8,399 nucleotides of DNA, taken from contig JAQGHZ010000346.1 of the NCBI GenBank assembly GCA_028291485.1, forward strand, positions 1 to 8,399, read 5' to 3'. The notes beneath the pieces are model-generated. The model was not told where the DNA came from and made no database searches. It saw only the letters and a program-made list of their open reading frames with translations. Made by a program: the position numbers and the translations under genes. This DNA comes from Rubritepida sp. GTDB taxonomy: Bacteria > Pseudomonadota > Alphaproteobacteria > Acetobacterales > Acetobacteraceae. This document shows positions 1 through 6,108 of the stretch, in pieces (positions within the stretch are counted from its first letter, which is position 1; each line of letters starts with the position of its first letter).

Positions 1-73
1 TGCGCACCATCCGCACGCCCCAGAGGAGAAGAGCAACGCTGCCGAGCAGCAGCAACAGGATCTCGGAGCCCAT
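1..73 (-). CDS. Na/Pi-cotransporter family protein, N-terminus only (runs off left edge)
   Basis: Only the first 24 codons lie in the window. The visible peptide is a short polar start followed by an uninterrupted Leu/Val/Ala-rich membrane helix ending in a Trp-Gly-Val-Arg-Met-Val-Arg stretch. This helix-plus-WGxRMVR opening is typical of the first transmembrane segment of Na/Pi-cotransporter II-like (NptA/PhoU-domain) proteins, which import phosphate with sodium across the inner membrane. The ATG is at 71-73. Upstream on the minus strand is an unusually AT-rich stretch (about 90-110) that could hold the promoter, with an AGGG about nine bases before the start. With so few residues the family call is a recognition from memory; another polytopic transporter is possible. 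Confidence 0.5.
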   Translation of the reverse strand, partial: MGSEILLLLLGSVALLLWGVRMVR

Positions 74-194
74 GAAGGCGGCCCTAACTGAAATAATTAT
101 GTCGCAATGTGGACCCCGCGATCCTCCATGCCAAGGCTTGCGAGGAGCCTCGGGCCGAAGCCGGGACGATGGAGAGAGTGCGTCGCCCGCCCGG

Positions 195-425
195 TTAAGG
201 CGCGAGGTCGAGCCAGATGGCGATGCCGTTCAGCACGCCCAGGGGAAAGACCAGCGCGCCCAGAACCAGAAACAGCCAGCGCCCTGCCATCACCGCGGAG
301 TGGATGTGCTGGAGCCAGGCCGCAACCGGCATCGCGACGAAGATGGTCATGAGCCAGAGGCCCCAGAGGCGGTCCCACCGCCTTGCCCATGCGATCCGCG
401 TTTCCAGCACTAACCAGAATCCCAA
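195..425 (-). CDS. small two-helix membrane protein, unknown function
   Basis: This is a 76-residue protein of a family I do not recognise. It has two hydrophobic helices, roughly residues 20-38 and 50-72, joined by a short loop containing His, Ser and Arg (about 39-49). The N-terminus is Trp- and Arg-rich and the tail after helix 2 is short, so an inner-membrane helical hairpin is the likely topology. The start is uncertain: the longest frame begins with TTG at 423-425, a GTG lies five codons in (408-410), and neither has a clear Shine-Dalgarno. It is read on the same strand as the transporter at the left edge, about 120 nt upstream of it, so co-transcription is possible. Ordered hydrophobic segments and codons consistent with high-GC coding favour a real gene over the competing overlapping frames. 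Confidence 0.55.
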   Translation of the reverse strand: MGFWLVLETRIAWARRWDRLWGLWLMTIFVAMPVAAWLQHIHSAVMAGRWLFLVLGALVFPLGVLNGIAIWLDLAP

Positions 426-429
426 ACCG

Positions 430-854
430 TGTTATTAAGCTTAGGTTAAGGATTCAGCCGTGGCTCTCCCATTACGGAAAACCACGTAGGGATCCCGCCC
501 CGCCCACTTAAGGCTTCCCGCGCCTCACCGAGGCATGACTTGCAAAATGTCCGCAAACTTATGGACCATTCTTGCAAATCCCCCATGCCCCTTGTTCCCC
601 CTCCGTTCCCGCGCCATCCCCGGGCGATGGAGCGGGTCGAGGAACGGATCAGCTGAACCCCACGATCGGAATCAGCGCCGCGTATGCGATGTTCCCAACG
701 AGCCGGTAGAGATCGTCATTTGGTTGGATGTTGTCCGGCAGCATCCCCGGCCAGGCGGGCAGCGCCTTGAACCGTTCGTATCCGCCATCTGCATGTCGCT
801 GTGGATGCTGTCCCAAATGCCGGCCGGGCCTCAACTCTCCGGAAGCAGGATGGC
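430..854. other. gene-poor stretch with a possible C-terminal gene remnant (649-790, minus)
   Basis: I see no convincing complete gene here. The left part (430-600) is less GC-rich than its surroundings and contains two nearby copies of CTTGCAAA, with no recognised function. On the minus strand, codons from about 790 down to a TGA at 649-651 read as a normal-looking protein tail: a polar stretch with Tyr, Asn, Asp and Leu, then a hydrophobic end (about ten residues, Asn-Ile-Ala-Tyr to Gly-Phe-Ser). No start codon or family accompanies it, and the frame overlaps the acyltransferase 3' end in another phase. It may be the tail of a gene whose front was lost, or a chance open frame. Confidence 0.25.
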
Positions 855-1931
855 TCAGGCGGGAATGGAGGCCGCCTCTGGCCGCCCCACCCGCTTCAGG
901 GCGGCACCGACCTGCCGCCCAAGCGCTATCATCGGCCGCTCGATAATGGCAAAGCTCAGGACGCTGAGTGCGAGGGTCGCGACAATGCTTCCGGCCGCGT
1001 AGCCAACAGCCGCCTTTGGTCCAACCCCGAACGTCATGACCGGCCAATAGTGATAGAATCCCGTGACGACGACCCAATGCCATAGGAACAGGCTGAAGCT
1101 GATGTCGCCCAGCCTGATCAGGGGCTTCGGGAACCGAGTTCGGCCGCCGCTTCGGAATTCCTGCCCAACGAGCCCATAGAGGATGAACGCCGCGGACAGG
1201 CCATAGCCGATCTTGCGGAACGTCGCGAAATCGAGAGCCGCCGGCGGCATGAAGGCCACCGTCGCGCCGGCAAACATCGCCAAACCAGTCCCCAGAAACC
1301 AGGCAGGCGCCCACATCCTTCGCGCCGCGATCGCCATCCCCGCTATGCCGCCCAGCAAAAAATCCAGCATGATTGGATCGCTGTATCGGCGGTCGATCTG
1401 GTGGCTGAAGAGGCCGAGGAGCACCGCCCCGACAATGAAGGCGAACGCCAAGAAGATTGCGGCGCGGCGATGCCTTGCAGGAACCAGCATCGTGAGGCCA
1501 ACCAGAAGATAGAACCTCACCTCGAAGACGAGCGTCCAGGCAATGGGGAATATCGGAGAGAAATCTTCAAGCGCCAAGTTGCGTATCGCGCCCGCCCACG
1601 TGAACGTCGCTAAAGTGAAGAATGAGCCGATCGCCATGGTGATGAAATACAGAGGGTAAATCCGGAAAATTCTCCGAACCCAAAAATCACCCACCTCGCG
1701 CGGGCCATGATCCCGCTTGCCCAGCAGGATAATCGACATGATCGCGCCGCTGATGACAAAGAACACGTCCACGCCGCCTTGGCCCAGGGTTGGCGTGAAC
1801 CAGTTGCTGTGAGCATCGGGCGGGAGGAACAGTAGCGAAAAGGCATAGATGTGGCCGCCTGCCACCAGAGCCGCGGCTATACCCCGCAGCACCTGAATGC
1901 TCTCGATTTCCCTCGATTGAGCAGAGCTCAT
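855..1931 (-). CDS. acyltransferase 3 family membrane protein (OafA/YrhL-like)
   Basis: A 358-residue polytopic inner-membrane protein that by family transfers acyl groups, usually O-acetyl, to extracytoplasmic sugars of LPS, capsule, exopolysaccharide or peptidoglycan; the substrate cannot be told from sequence. Family marks appear in order: an LRGIAA start with Arg16 and His27 forming the R-x10-H catalytic motif, GGVDVFFVISG (52-62), RRIFRIYPLYF (86-96), a WTLxxExxFY motif (132-141), a late LGDISFSLFLWHW helix, and IERP near the C-terminus. The length is normal for a one-domain member with no SGNH domain fused. ATG 1929-1931 is chosen; a GTG lies directly before it (1932-1934), behind a weak GGCGGGAA. 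Codon usage looks less GC-biased than in neighbours, and a broken recombinase is transcribed divergently next to it, so it is plausibly horizontally acquired surface-modification cargo. Confidence 0.88.
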   Translation of the reverse strand: MSSAQSREIESIQVLRGIAAALVAGGHIYAFSLLFLPPDAHSNWFTPTLGQGGVDVFFVISGAIMSIILLGKRDHGPREVGDFWVRRIFRIYPLYFITMAIGSFFTLATFTWAGAIRNLALEDFSPIFPIAWTLVFEVRFYLLVGLTMLVPARHRRAAIFLAFAFIVGAVLLGLFSHQIDRRYSDPIMLDFLLGGIAGMAIAARRMWAPAWFLGTGLAMFAGATVAFMPPAALDFATFRKIGYGLSAAFILYGLVGQEFRSGGRTRFPKPLIRLGDISFSLFLWHWVVVTGFYHYWPVMTFGVGPKAAVGYAAGSIVATLALSVLSFAIIERPMIALGRQVGAALKRVGRPEAASIPA

Positions 1932-2104
1932 CACGTTCCCGCCGACTGATAGGCCCCTTGCGGATTACCTTGCAATGGACCGAGACGCAAAAAACTCGGC
2001 GCGGGTCTCCCCCGGCCGGGCTTCGGATCATATCGGTGGCGCCGACGCCATGATCACGGCGGCCGCAGATCCCGCCACCAGCTCCGGTAGCCGGTAGCCG
2101 CGGG

Positions 2105-2796
2105 ATGGATTCCATCACCGCCCAGCGGCTCGTACCGTGCCGGCCGCCCCCGATGCACCGCGGCCCCAGCATCGCCGCTGACCCCGAGCGGGGGAAAGGT
2201 GCCGCAACGGGATTCGTGCGTGTTTCGGGTGCCATGTTCTCCTGGGCCGTCGAGCGCGAGATGATCGAGCACTGCCCCGTGCACAAGATCAAGAAGCTCC
2301 CCAGCGGCCATTTCAAGGCTTGGAGTAAAGACGACCTATCGCGCCCTGGAGGCGCTCCCGCTCGCCTACCAGCGCGTCATGACCCTGGGCGTACACACCG
2401 GCCAGCGCCGCGGCGACCTCATCACCCTCACCTGGGCGACATGGGATGGGCGCGCCATTCGGCTGAAGCAGTCCAAGACGGGCGCCGAATTGGTCATCCC
2501 GGCCGGCGCGGAGTTTCGCGCGTCAGGTGCTCGGGCGTCCAAGGCCGGCCGCTGGGGGCCGTCAGGATGGTCGCGAGAAGAACGTGCACGGCCTGCGGAA
2601 ACTGGCAGCGACGCGGCTCGCGGAGACCGGGTGCTCCACCAGCGAGATCCAATCAATCCTCGGCTGGAAGACGCTCCAGATGGCCGAACTCTACACGCGG
2701 AGCAAAGACCAAGAGAAGCTTGCGAGGGCGGCGATTCACCGCCTAGAAACTGCAAACGTGCAGACCGCCGCAAAACCGGGCAGAAAAGGCAGGTAA
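2105..2796 (+). pseudogene. tyrosine recombinase (phage-type integrase), frameshifted and internally deleted
   Basis: Three plus-strand frames together spell one integrase. The first (to about 2336) gives part of the core-binding domain, with an SGAMFSWAVEREMIEHCPV helix and HFKAWSKDDL. At about 2336 the reading shifts by one base into a frame giving YRALEALPLAYQRVMTLG, then the catalytic-Arg box TGQRRGDL (Arg codon 2406-2408) and the beta-hairpin Lys in LKQSKTG. After about 2520 this frame loses sense. A third frame resumes with HGLRKLAATRL (His 2587-2589, Arg 2596-2598), LGWKT (Trp at the usual His/Trp position) and the nucleophile box ELYTRS (Tyr 2692-2694), ending at TAA 2794-2796. Between the Lys region and the HxxR box roughly 40-50 residues normal for the family are missing, so a deletion accompanies the second shift. 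The N-terminal arm-binding domain is not recognisable upstream. All catalytic residues survive, but no intact protein can be made. Confidence 0.85.
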
Positions 2797-2799
2797 ACC

Positions 2800-3054
2800 G
2801 TGAGGGCAATATTCGTCATGGTAAAATGCGAGATGGGTCAAGCCTATCGCGTCGCGCGCGAGATGGCCGACACCATTCCTGAGCTATCGGAGATGCACTC
2901 CACCTCCGGCCAGTACGACCTGCTCGGGAAGTTCTACCTGGAGCCGGACCAGGACATCGGGCTCTTCGTGGTCGAGAAGGTGCAGAGCGTGCCGGGCGTC
3001 AAGGACACCTACACCCTGCAGACCTTCAACGCCTTCGGCGGCGGGCGGAGCTAA
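2800..3054 (+). CDS. stand-alone Lrp/AsnC ligand-binding (RAM) domain protein
   Basis: An 84-residue protein consisting only of the alpha-beta RAM (regulation of amino acid metabolism) domain that Lrp/AsnC regulators use to oligomerise and bind amino acids. There is no helix-turn-helix, so it probably does not bind DNA alone. Typical marks are an IFVMVKC first strand, GQAYRVA helix, TSGQYDLLGKFYL second strand, DIGLFVVEKVQSVPGVKDTYTL helix-strand unit and a TFNAF end. Short cytoplasmic proteins of this layout are common in Alphaproteobacteria, and their N-termini start at the same place, which supports the GTG at 2800-2802; a purine-rich AAAGGCAGG lies just upstream. An ATG at 2818 would remove the first strand. 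The start is only 3 nt after the stop of the integrase remnant, so its native promoter may have been displaced or may lie inside the pseudogene. It may act as a small effector subunit or oligomerisation partner. Confidence 0.85.
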   Translation: MRAIFVMVKCEMGQAYRVAREMADTIPELSEMHSTSGQYDLLGKFYLEPDQDIGLFVVEKVQSVPGVKDTYTLQTFNAFGGGRS

Positions 3055-3188
3055 CGCGGTTTCTGCTGCGTCCGGTTCAACCGCTCCAGCTTAATGTTTC
3101 CGCGCATTTTTCCGAGCCGTCGGGCGAATCCGCCTGACCTGGATGGATCGGCCGCCACAATCTCGCCGTAGGAAGGTGTCCGGCGCCG

Positions 3189-3374
3189 CAATTCCGCCCG
3201 CACGCGCCTTCAAGACACCCTCTTCGCGCCACGGGCCGGGGTCAGATTGCGTCTCAGAGGATGCAAGAAACCCCCTCCAAGGTCCGGCGCCGGAAACGCC
3301 GGATCCACGCTCCCGAAGGAGCCAGTCCGATGCGCAAGCTTCTCCCTGTCCTCGCCCTCTCCGGCCTGCTCGGC
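3189..3374 (+). repeat. tandem leader/signal-peptide repeat, copy A
   Basis: Bases 3189-3374 match 3708-3891 in direct orientation, with an offset of 517-519 nt and roughly four in five bases identical. Identical blocks include GCCCGCACGCGCCTT, GTCAGATTGC, GAAACCCCCTCC, GCTCCCGAAGGAGCC and the first 17 bases of the gene. The repeat covers about 140 nt of leader plus the signal-peptide codons, and similarity then fades into the divergent mature regions. Copy A has in addition a strong 7-bp hairpin (TCCGGCG at 3283-3289 with CGCCGGA at 3297-3303) that copy B keeps only in part. The most likely origin is an old tandem duplication of a whole transcription unit; the strong leader conservation suggests the leader itself has a job. 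Apart from this leader, 3055-3188 holds nothing I recognise, only a weak GCGGTT/AACCGC inverted repeat (3056-3084) after the RAM gene. Confidence 0.8.
3309..3322 (+). promoter_or_regulatory. hairpin containing the Shine-Dalgarno, copy A
   Basis: GCTCC (3309-3313), loop CGAA (3314-3317) and GGAGC (3318-3322) form a perfect 5-bp stem. The right arm contains the GGAG ribosome-binding site of the gene starting at 3330. The same 14 bases occur at the same place before the paralogue, 3826-3839. Pairing would hide the ribosome-binding site, so a translational switch such as a thermometer or protein-controlled site is possible. The short stem could equally melt freely, and GC-rich leaders form such pairs by chance; conservation in both copies is partly explained by their common origin. 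Confidence 0.45.
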
Positions 3375-3578
3375 TTCACGGCCTGCACCGACCCCTATGG
3401 CCGCGTCGATCCGGTCGCGACCGGGCTGCTCGGGGTGGGCGTCCTGGCCGCGACGGGCCTGGCGATCGCCGCGTCCAACAGCGGCTCGCGCTACGGCCGC
3501 GGTGGAGGCGGCTACGGCTATGGTGGCCCGCGCTACGCCTATGCCCGCCCGTCCTACGGCTACGGCCGGCACTGGTAG
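3330..3578 (+). CDS. Gly/Tyr-rich small lipoprotein or secreted protein, paralogue 1
   Basis: An 82-residue exported protein. MRKLLPVLALSGLLGFTAC is a basic start, hydrophobic core and Cys at residue 19, which suggests a lipoprotein signal; the residue three before Cys is Phe, not the usual Leu, so lipidation is plausible but not certain. A second hydrophobic stretch (about 28-45, Val/Ala/Leu/Gly) follows, then a low-complexity tail of Gly, Tyr, Arg and Ser ending in GYGRHW. The ATG at 3330 is chosen because AAGGAG (3316-3321) sits eight bases before it; an upstream in-frame ATG at 3261 lies in the conserved leader and would destroy the signal peptide. The gene after it (3847) shares the leader and signal sequence but not the Cys or the middle part. 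The function is unknown; Gly/Tyr-rich secreted proteins of this size include structural and sulfur-globule-like coat proteins, but no direct link is visible. Confidence 0.75.
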   Translation: MRKLLPVLALSGLLGFTACTDPYGRVDPVATGLLGVGVLAATGLAIAASNSGSRYGRGGGGYGYGGPRYAYARPSYGYGRHW

Positions 3579-3603
3579 GCTCTTCCATCGACGGGGCCAC
3601 GAG

Positions 3604-3631
3604 GCCCGGACGCGCAGGCGTCCGGGCTTTT
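3604..3631 (+). terminator. strong rho-independent terminator
   Basis: GCCCGGACGC (3604-3613), a four-base loop (GCAG), then GCGTCCGGGC (3618-3627) form a perfect 10-bp GC-rich stem directly followed by TTTT (3628-3631). It lies 26 nt after the stop of the first Gly/Tyr-rich gene and isolates that gene from its downstream paralogue, so each paralogue needs its own promoter. Confidence 0.9.
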
Positions 3632-3707
3632 CGTCGCGCCCTGCCGCGCCGGATCCCATGGTGCACCTGCGTGCCTCGATTCCGCCGCGGCGCCGACTCT
3701 TCCGGCA

Positions 3708-3891
3708 CAATTCGGCCCGCACGCGCCTTGAAGAGACCCTACTCGTGCCATGGCCGGGCGTCAGATTGCTTCCCAGAGGATACAGAAACCCCCTCCGAAG
3801 CGGCACCTGAAAGCACCGCCTCGATGCTCCCGAAGGAGCCCAGACCATGCGCAAGCTTCTCCCCGTTCTCGCGCTCGCCGGCCTGGTCGGC
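3708..3891 (+). repeat. tandem leader/signal-peptide repeat, copy B
   Basis: The direct-repeat partner of 3189-3374. It starts shortly after the terminator of the first unit and runs through the signal-peptide codons of the second gene. Since the terminator separates the two units, a promoter should lie in this repeat or in the roughly 75 nt before it. I cannot identify convincing -35/-10 boxes; the most conserved untranslated blocks, GTCAGATTGC and CAGAGGAT...GAAACCCCCTCC, are the best places to look for one. Confidence 0.8.
3826..3839 (+). promoter_or_regulatory. hairpin containing the Shine-Dalgarno, copy B
   Basis: GCTCC (3826-3830), loop CGAA (3831-3834) and GGAGC (3835-3839) form the same 5-bp stem as copy A, with the GGAG of the ribosome-binding site in the right arm, eight bases before ATG 3847. 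Flanking bases differ between the copies (CAGACC here, CAGTCCG in copy A) while the 14-base stem-loop is identical. Confidence 0.45.
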
Positions 3892-4140
3892 ACCGGCCTC
3901 ATGGGCCTCGCCGCCCCCGCCGAAGCCCATGGCTACGGATATGGCGGTGGCGGCTATGGCTATGGCTACGCCCCGCCGCCGGCCTATGGCTGGGGCCGCC
4001 CGGCCTATGCCTACGCGCCCCCGCCGCGCTTCTACGGCTATGCCCCTCGCCCCTCCTATGGCTGGGGCGGCCTGGGCCGGGGTTACGGCGGCGGTTGGGG
4101 TGGCGGCTGGGGTGGCGGCGGCCACCACCGCGGCTGGTGA
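3847..4140 (+). CDS. Gly/Tyr/Pro-rich secreted protein, paralogue 2
   Basis: A 97-residue exported protein. The signal peptide starts with MRKLLPVLALAGL and ends with the signal-peptidase I site AEA-H at residues 25-28, giving a mature protein of about 70 residues with an N-terminal His. The mature part is low complexity: GYGYGGGGYGYGYAPPP, three proline-aromatic blocks (APPPAYGWG, YAPPPRFYGYAP, RPSYGWGG), then a Gly/Trp tail and a GGHHRGW end. There are no Cys residues and almost no charge except Arg and His, so it is likely a flexible, surface-exposed or periplasmic protein; the terminal His pair could bind metal. Its start matches paralogue 1 nearly residue for residue, but this copy has lost or never had the lipobox Cys. 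AAGGAG lies eight bases before the ATG. The stop TGA (4138-4140) touches the amidase stop on the other strand. No function is assigned. Confidence 0.75.
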   Translation: MRKLLPVLALAGLVGTGLMGLAAPAEAHGYGYGGGGYGYGYAPPPAYGWGRPAYAYAPPPRFYGYAPRPSYGWGGLGRGYGGGWGGGWGGGGHHRGW

Positions 4141-5658
4141 TCAGACCTGCTGGTAGGGCACCTGATCCCAGGTCTTGAAGCCGGGACGGGACGACATGGG
4201 CGGCGCCTTCTCCAGCGCCGCCAGATCCGGCAGCGGGCGCGCGAATTCCGCGTCGCCCGCGAAGGCCGCCTCGATCGCCGCGGCGACCTGCAGCACCAGC
4301 ACGTCGCCGCCGCGCGGACCCACGATCTGCAGGCCGAAGGGAAAGCCCTTCTCGTCCTTGCCGATCGGGAAGCTCATCGCCGGATGGCCGGTGAGCGTGA
4401 CGTAGTAAGCCAGGCTCAGCCAGTGGAAGTAGGTGCGGACCGGCTTGTTGTCGATGACAGCCGGGTAGAGCTCCAGCCAAGGCCGCGGGCTCGTGCAGAT
4501 GGCCGGGCTGACCAGGATCGAATGCTCCGCGAAGAAGGACTGGAAGCCGCGGTAGATCTGCGTCTGGCGGACCAGCGCATCGGCCTGGTCCTGCAGCGAA
4601 TAGCCCAGCGCCTCCTTCACATTGGCGTGCATGTTCGGCCCGCAATCGTCGGGCCGGGTGCGCACGCGCTCGGCATTGCCGCTGAGGACGCCGGTGGAGC
4701 GCAGCACCTCGAAGGCCTCGTCGCCGCCTGACACATCCGGCGTCGCTTCCACCGCGCGGGCGAACATCGGCGCGATGGCGGCCACCACCTTCTGGAAGGC
4801 ACGGCGGACGATGGATTCGGTCGGCGCCTGCCCGAAATCCTCGGTATAGGCGAGCCTCAGCGCGGCAAGGTCCGCCGGCGCCACCGGGTGGAACAGCTCC
4901 GGCCGCTCGCGCATCCTCTGGCCGGGATAGGTGTAGGCGAGCGGGTCCACCGCGTCGTCGCTGGCCATGGCCGACATCATCAGCGCAAGATCAGGCACGT
5001 TGCGCGCCATTGGCCCCAGCATCGGCAGCGGCGACCAGCCATGCGGCCGGCGCGAGCTTGGCACGAGACCCGAGGAAGGCCGGAAGCCGATCACCCCGTT
5101 GAAGGCCGCCGGGTTGCGCAGCGAGCCGCCGGTGTCGCTGCCCGAGGCGAGCGGCACCATGTTCGTCGCCAGCGCCACGGCCGAGCCGCCCGAGGAGCCG
5201 GCCGCGTTGAATTCGGGGTTGAAGGCATTGCCCGTGGCGCCCCAGACGAGGTTGCGGCTGTTCGCCCCCAACCCGAATTCCGGGACATTGGTCTTGCCGA
5301 CGATGACGCCGCCCTGCTCGCGCAGGTTAGCGACCATGTGCTCGTCCTTGTCGGGGATGTGGTTCGCGAAGATCGGGCTGCCCCAGGTGGTGCGCAGGCC
5401 CTTGGTCTCCTCCAGATCCTTAATGCCCAGCGGCAGGCCGTGCAGCAGCGGCAGCGGGCCGCCCTTCATCGTGGCCTCGTCGGCGGCCTTGGCGGTGGCG
5501 CGGGCGGCGTTTTCGTCCATCGCCGTCATCGCGTTGACGGCGTGATTCACCTGGCCGATGCGGCCGAGGCAGGATTCCAGCAGCTCGGTGGAGGAGAGCT
5601 TCTTCGCCCCGATGAGGCGGCGGGCCTCCAGCGCGGTCAGGTCACAGGGCTCGGTCAT
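4141..5658 (-). CDS. amidase signature (AS) family amidase
   Basis: A 505-residue hydrolase of the amidase signature family, which cleaves C-N bonds of amides with a Ser-cisSer-Lys triad; the substrate cannot be deduced. The triad is visible: Lys80 in GLPLGIKD, cis-Ser155 in AAGSSGGSA and nucleophile Ser179 in GSDTGGSLRNPAA, with the spacings known from fatty acid amide hydrolase (75 and 24 residues). KTNVPEFG (122-129) and a GHPAMSFPIG motif near the C-terminus are also typical. There is no signal peptide, so it is cytoplasmic. ATG 5656-5658 is chosen because GGAG lies eight bases upstream and the protein begins normally with LTALEARRLI; an upstream in-frame extension to 5727 adds unlikely sequence and overlaps the EF-hand remnant. 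It lacks the GatA context (no gatB/gatC nearby), so tRNA amidotransferase is unlikely. The 3' end abuts the Gly/Tyr-rich gene with no terminator between. Confidence 0.92.
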   Translation of the reverse strand: MTEPCDLTALEARRLIGAKKLSSTELLESCLGRIGQVNHAVNAMTAMDENAARATAKAADEATMKGGPLPLLHGLPLGIKDLEETKGLRTTWGSPIFANHIPDKDEHMVANLREQGGVIVGKTNVPEFGLGANSRNLVWGATGNAFNPEFNAAGSSGGSAVALATNMVPLASGSDTGGSLRNPAAFNGVIGFRPSSGLVPSSRRPHGWSPLPMLGPMARNVPDLALMMSAMASDDAVDPLAYTYPGQRMRERPELFHPVAPADLAALRLAYTEDFGQAPTESIVRRAFQKVVAAIAPMFARAVEATPDVSGGDEAFEVLRSTGVLSGNAERVRTRPDDCGPNMHANVKEALGYSLQDQADALVRQTQIYRGFQSFFAEHSILVSPAICTSPRPWLELYPAVIDNKPVRTYFHWLSLAYYVTLTGHPAMSFPIGKDEKGFPFGLQIVGPRGGDVLVLQVAAAIEAAFAGDAEFARPLPDLAALEKAPPMSSRPGFKTWDQVPYQQV

Positions 5659-5723
5659 CTCGGAATCTCCAGCGTTCCGAGGATCATCGCCGCTTCCGGA
5701 GGTTGCGCAAGCCGCGGCGGGGC

Positions 5724-5856
5724 TCAATCGCCCTTCACATCCAGGACCAGGAACCCGGCGGCGACGATCGGGTAGAGAGCTCGTTCAGCGTCACGACGCC
5801 GTCGCGATTCGCGTCGAAGCTGCGGAACTTCGCGGCCGACGCCGATTCGGGCCGCG
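5724..5856 (-). pseudogene. EF-hand calcium-binding protein remnant with TC-repeat frameshift
   Basis: On the minus strand the codons from about 5856 to 5777 read KFRSFDANRDGVVTLNEL, a good EF-hand loop: Asp, Asn and Asp at positions 1, 3 and 5, Gly at 6, Glu at 12. After this the frame degenerates into STRSSPPGSW. Skipping one TC of the CTCTCT run (about 5774-5779) gives LYPIVAAGFLVLDVKGD and a TGA at 5724-5726, a much more natural ending. A dinucleotide insertion by slippage is the simplest explanation. No start codon or upstream EF-hand is found, so the gene is also truncated at the front. The remnant lies 65 nt upstream of the amidase on the same strand. The rest of 5857-6108 holds only the leader of the plus-strand peptidase gene, with no promoter I can name. 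Confidence 0.5.
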
Positions 5857-6108
5857 CGCCCCGCGGAGGAGGCCGGCCTGCGGACCGCCATCCTCGACAC
5901 GGGCAGAATGGGGCGCGTGGGTTACCGGCGGATCACGGGCCGGGCATGCGGCGTAAGGATCTGTGACAGGCCTCCGACGGAAGACGCCCGCAATCTGGCG
6001 CGGCGCGGTACAGAAGCGACAATTCCCCTGCGGAGGAATGGATGCCTCCCTTGCTACATTGCGGCATCGACGCCGTGCCGTCGGTCATCCATCGCCGGAG
6101 AATGCCAC

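Noticed and set aside
535..1002. 155-codon plus-strand frame
   Set aside because: Its 3' third is antisense to the acyltransferase, the composition is not protein-like and there is no ribosome-binding site.
2083..2098. CCGGTAG twice in tandem, considered as the start of a repeat array or an attachment core
   Set aside because: Only two 7-bp copies, with no matching copy found at the other side of the island.
3056..3084. GCGGTT/AACCGC inverted repeat after the RAM-domain gene, considered as terminator
   Set aside because: Six-base stem with a 17-nt loop and no T-run; too weak to call.
3143..4156. Long plus-strand open frame spanning both Gly/Tyr-rich genes
   Set aside because: Pro/Arg/Ser-rich shadow of high-GC coding in another phase; it ignores the signal peptides and ribosome-binding sites of the two real genes and reads through the terminator.
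4888..5775. 295-codon plus-strand frame opposite the amidase
   Set aside because: His/Arg/Gly-rich antisense shadow of a clearly functional amidase.
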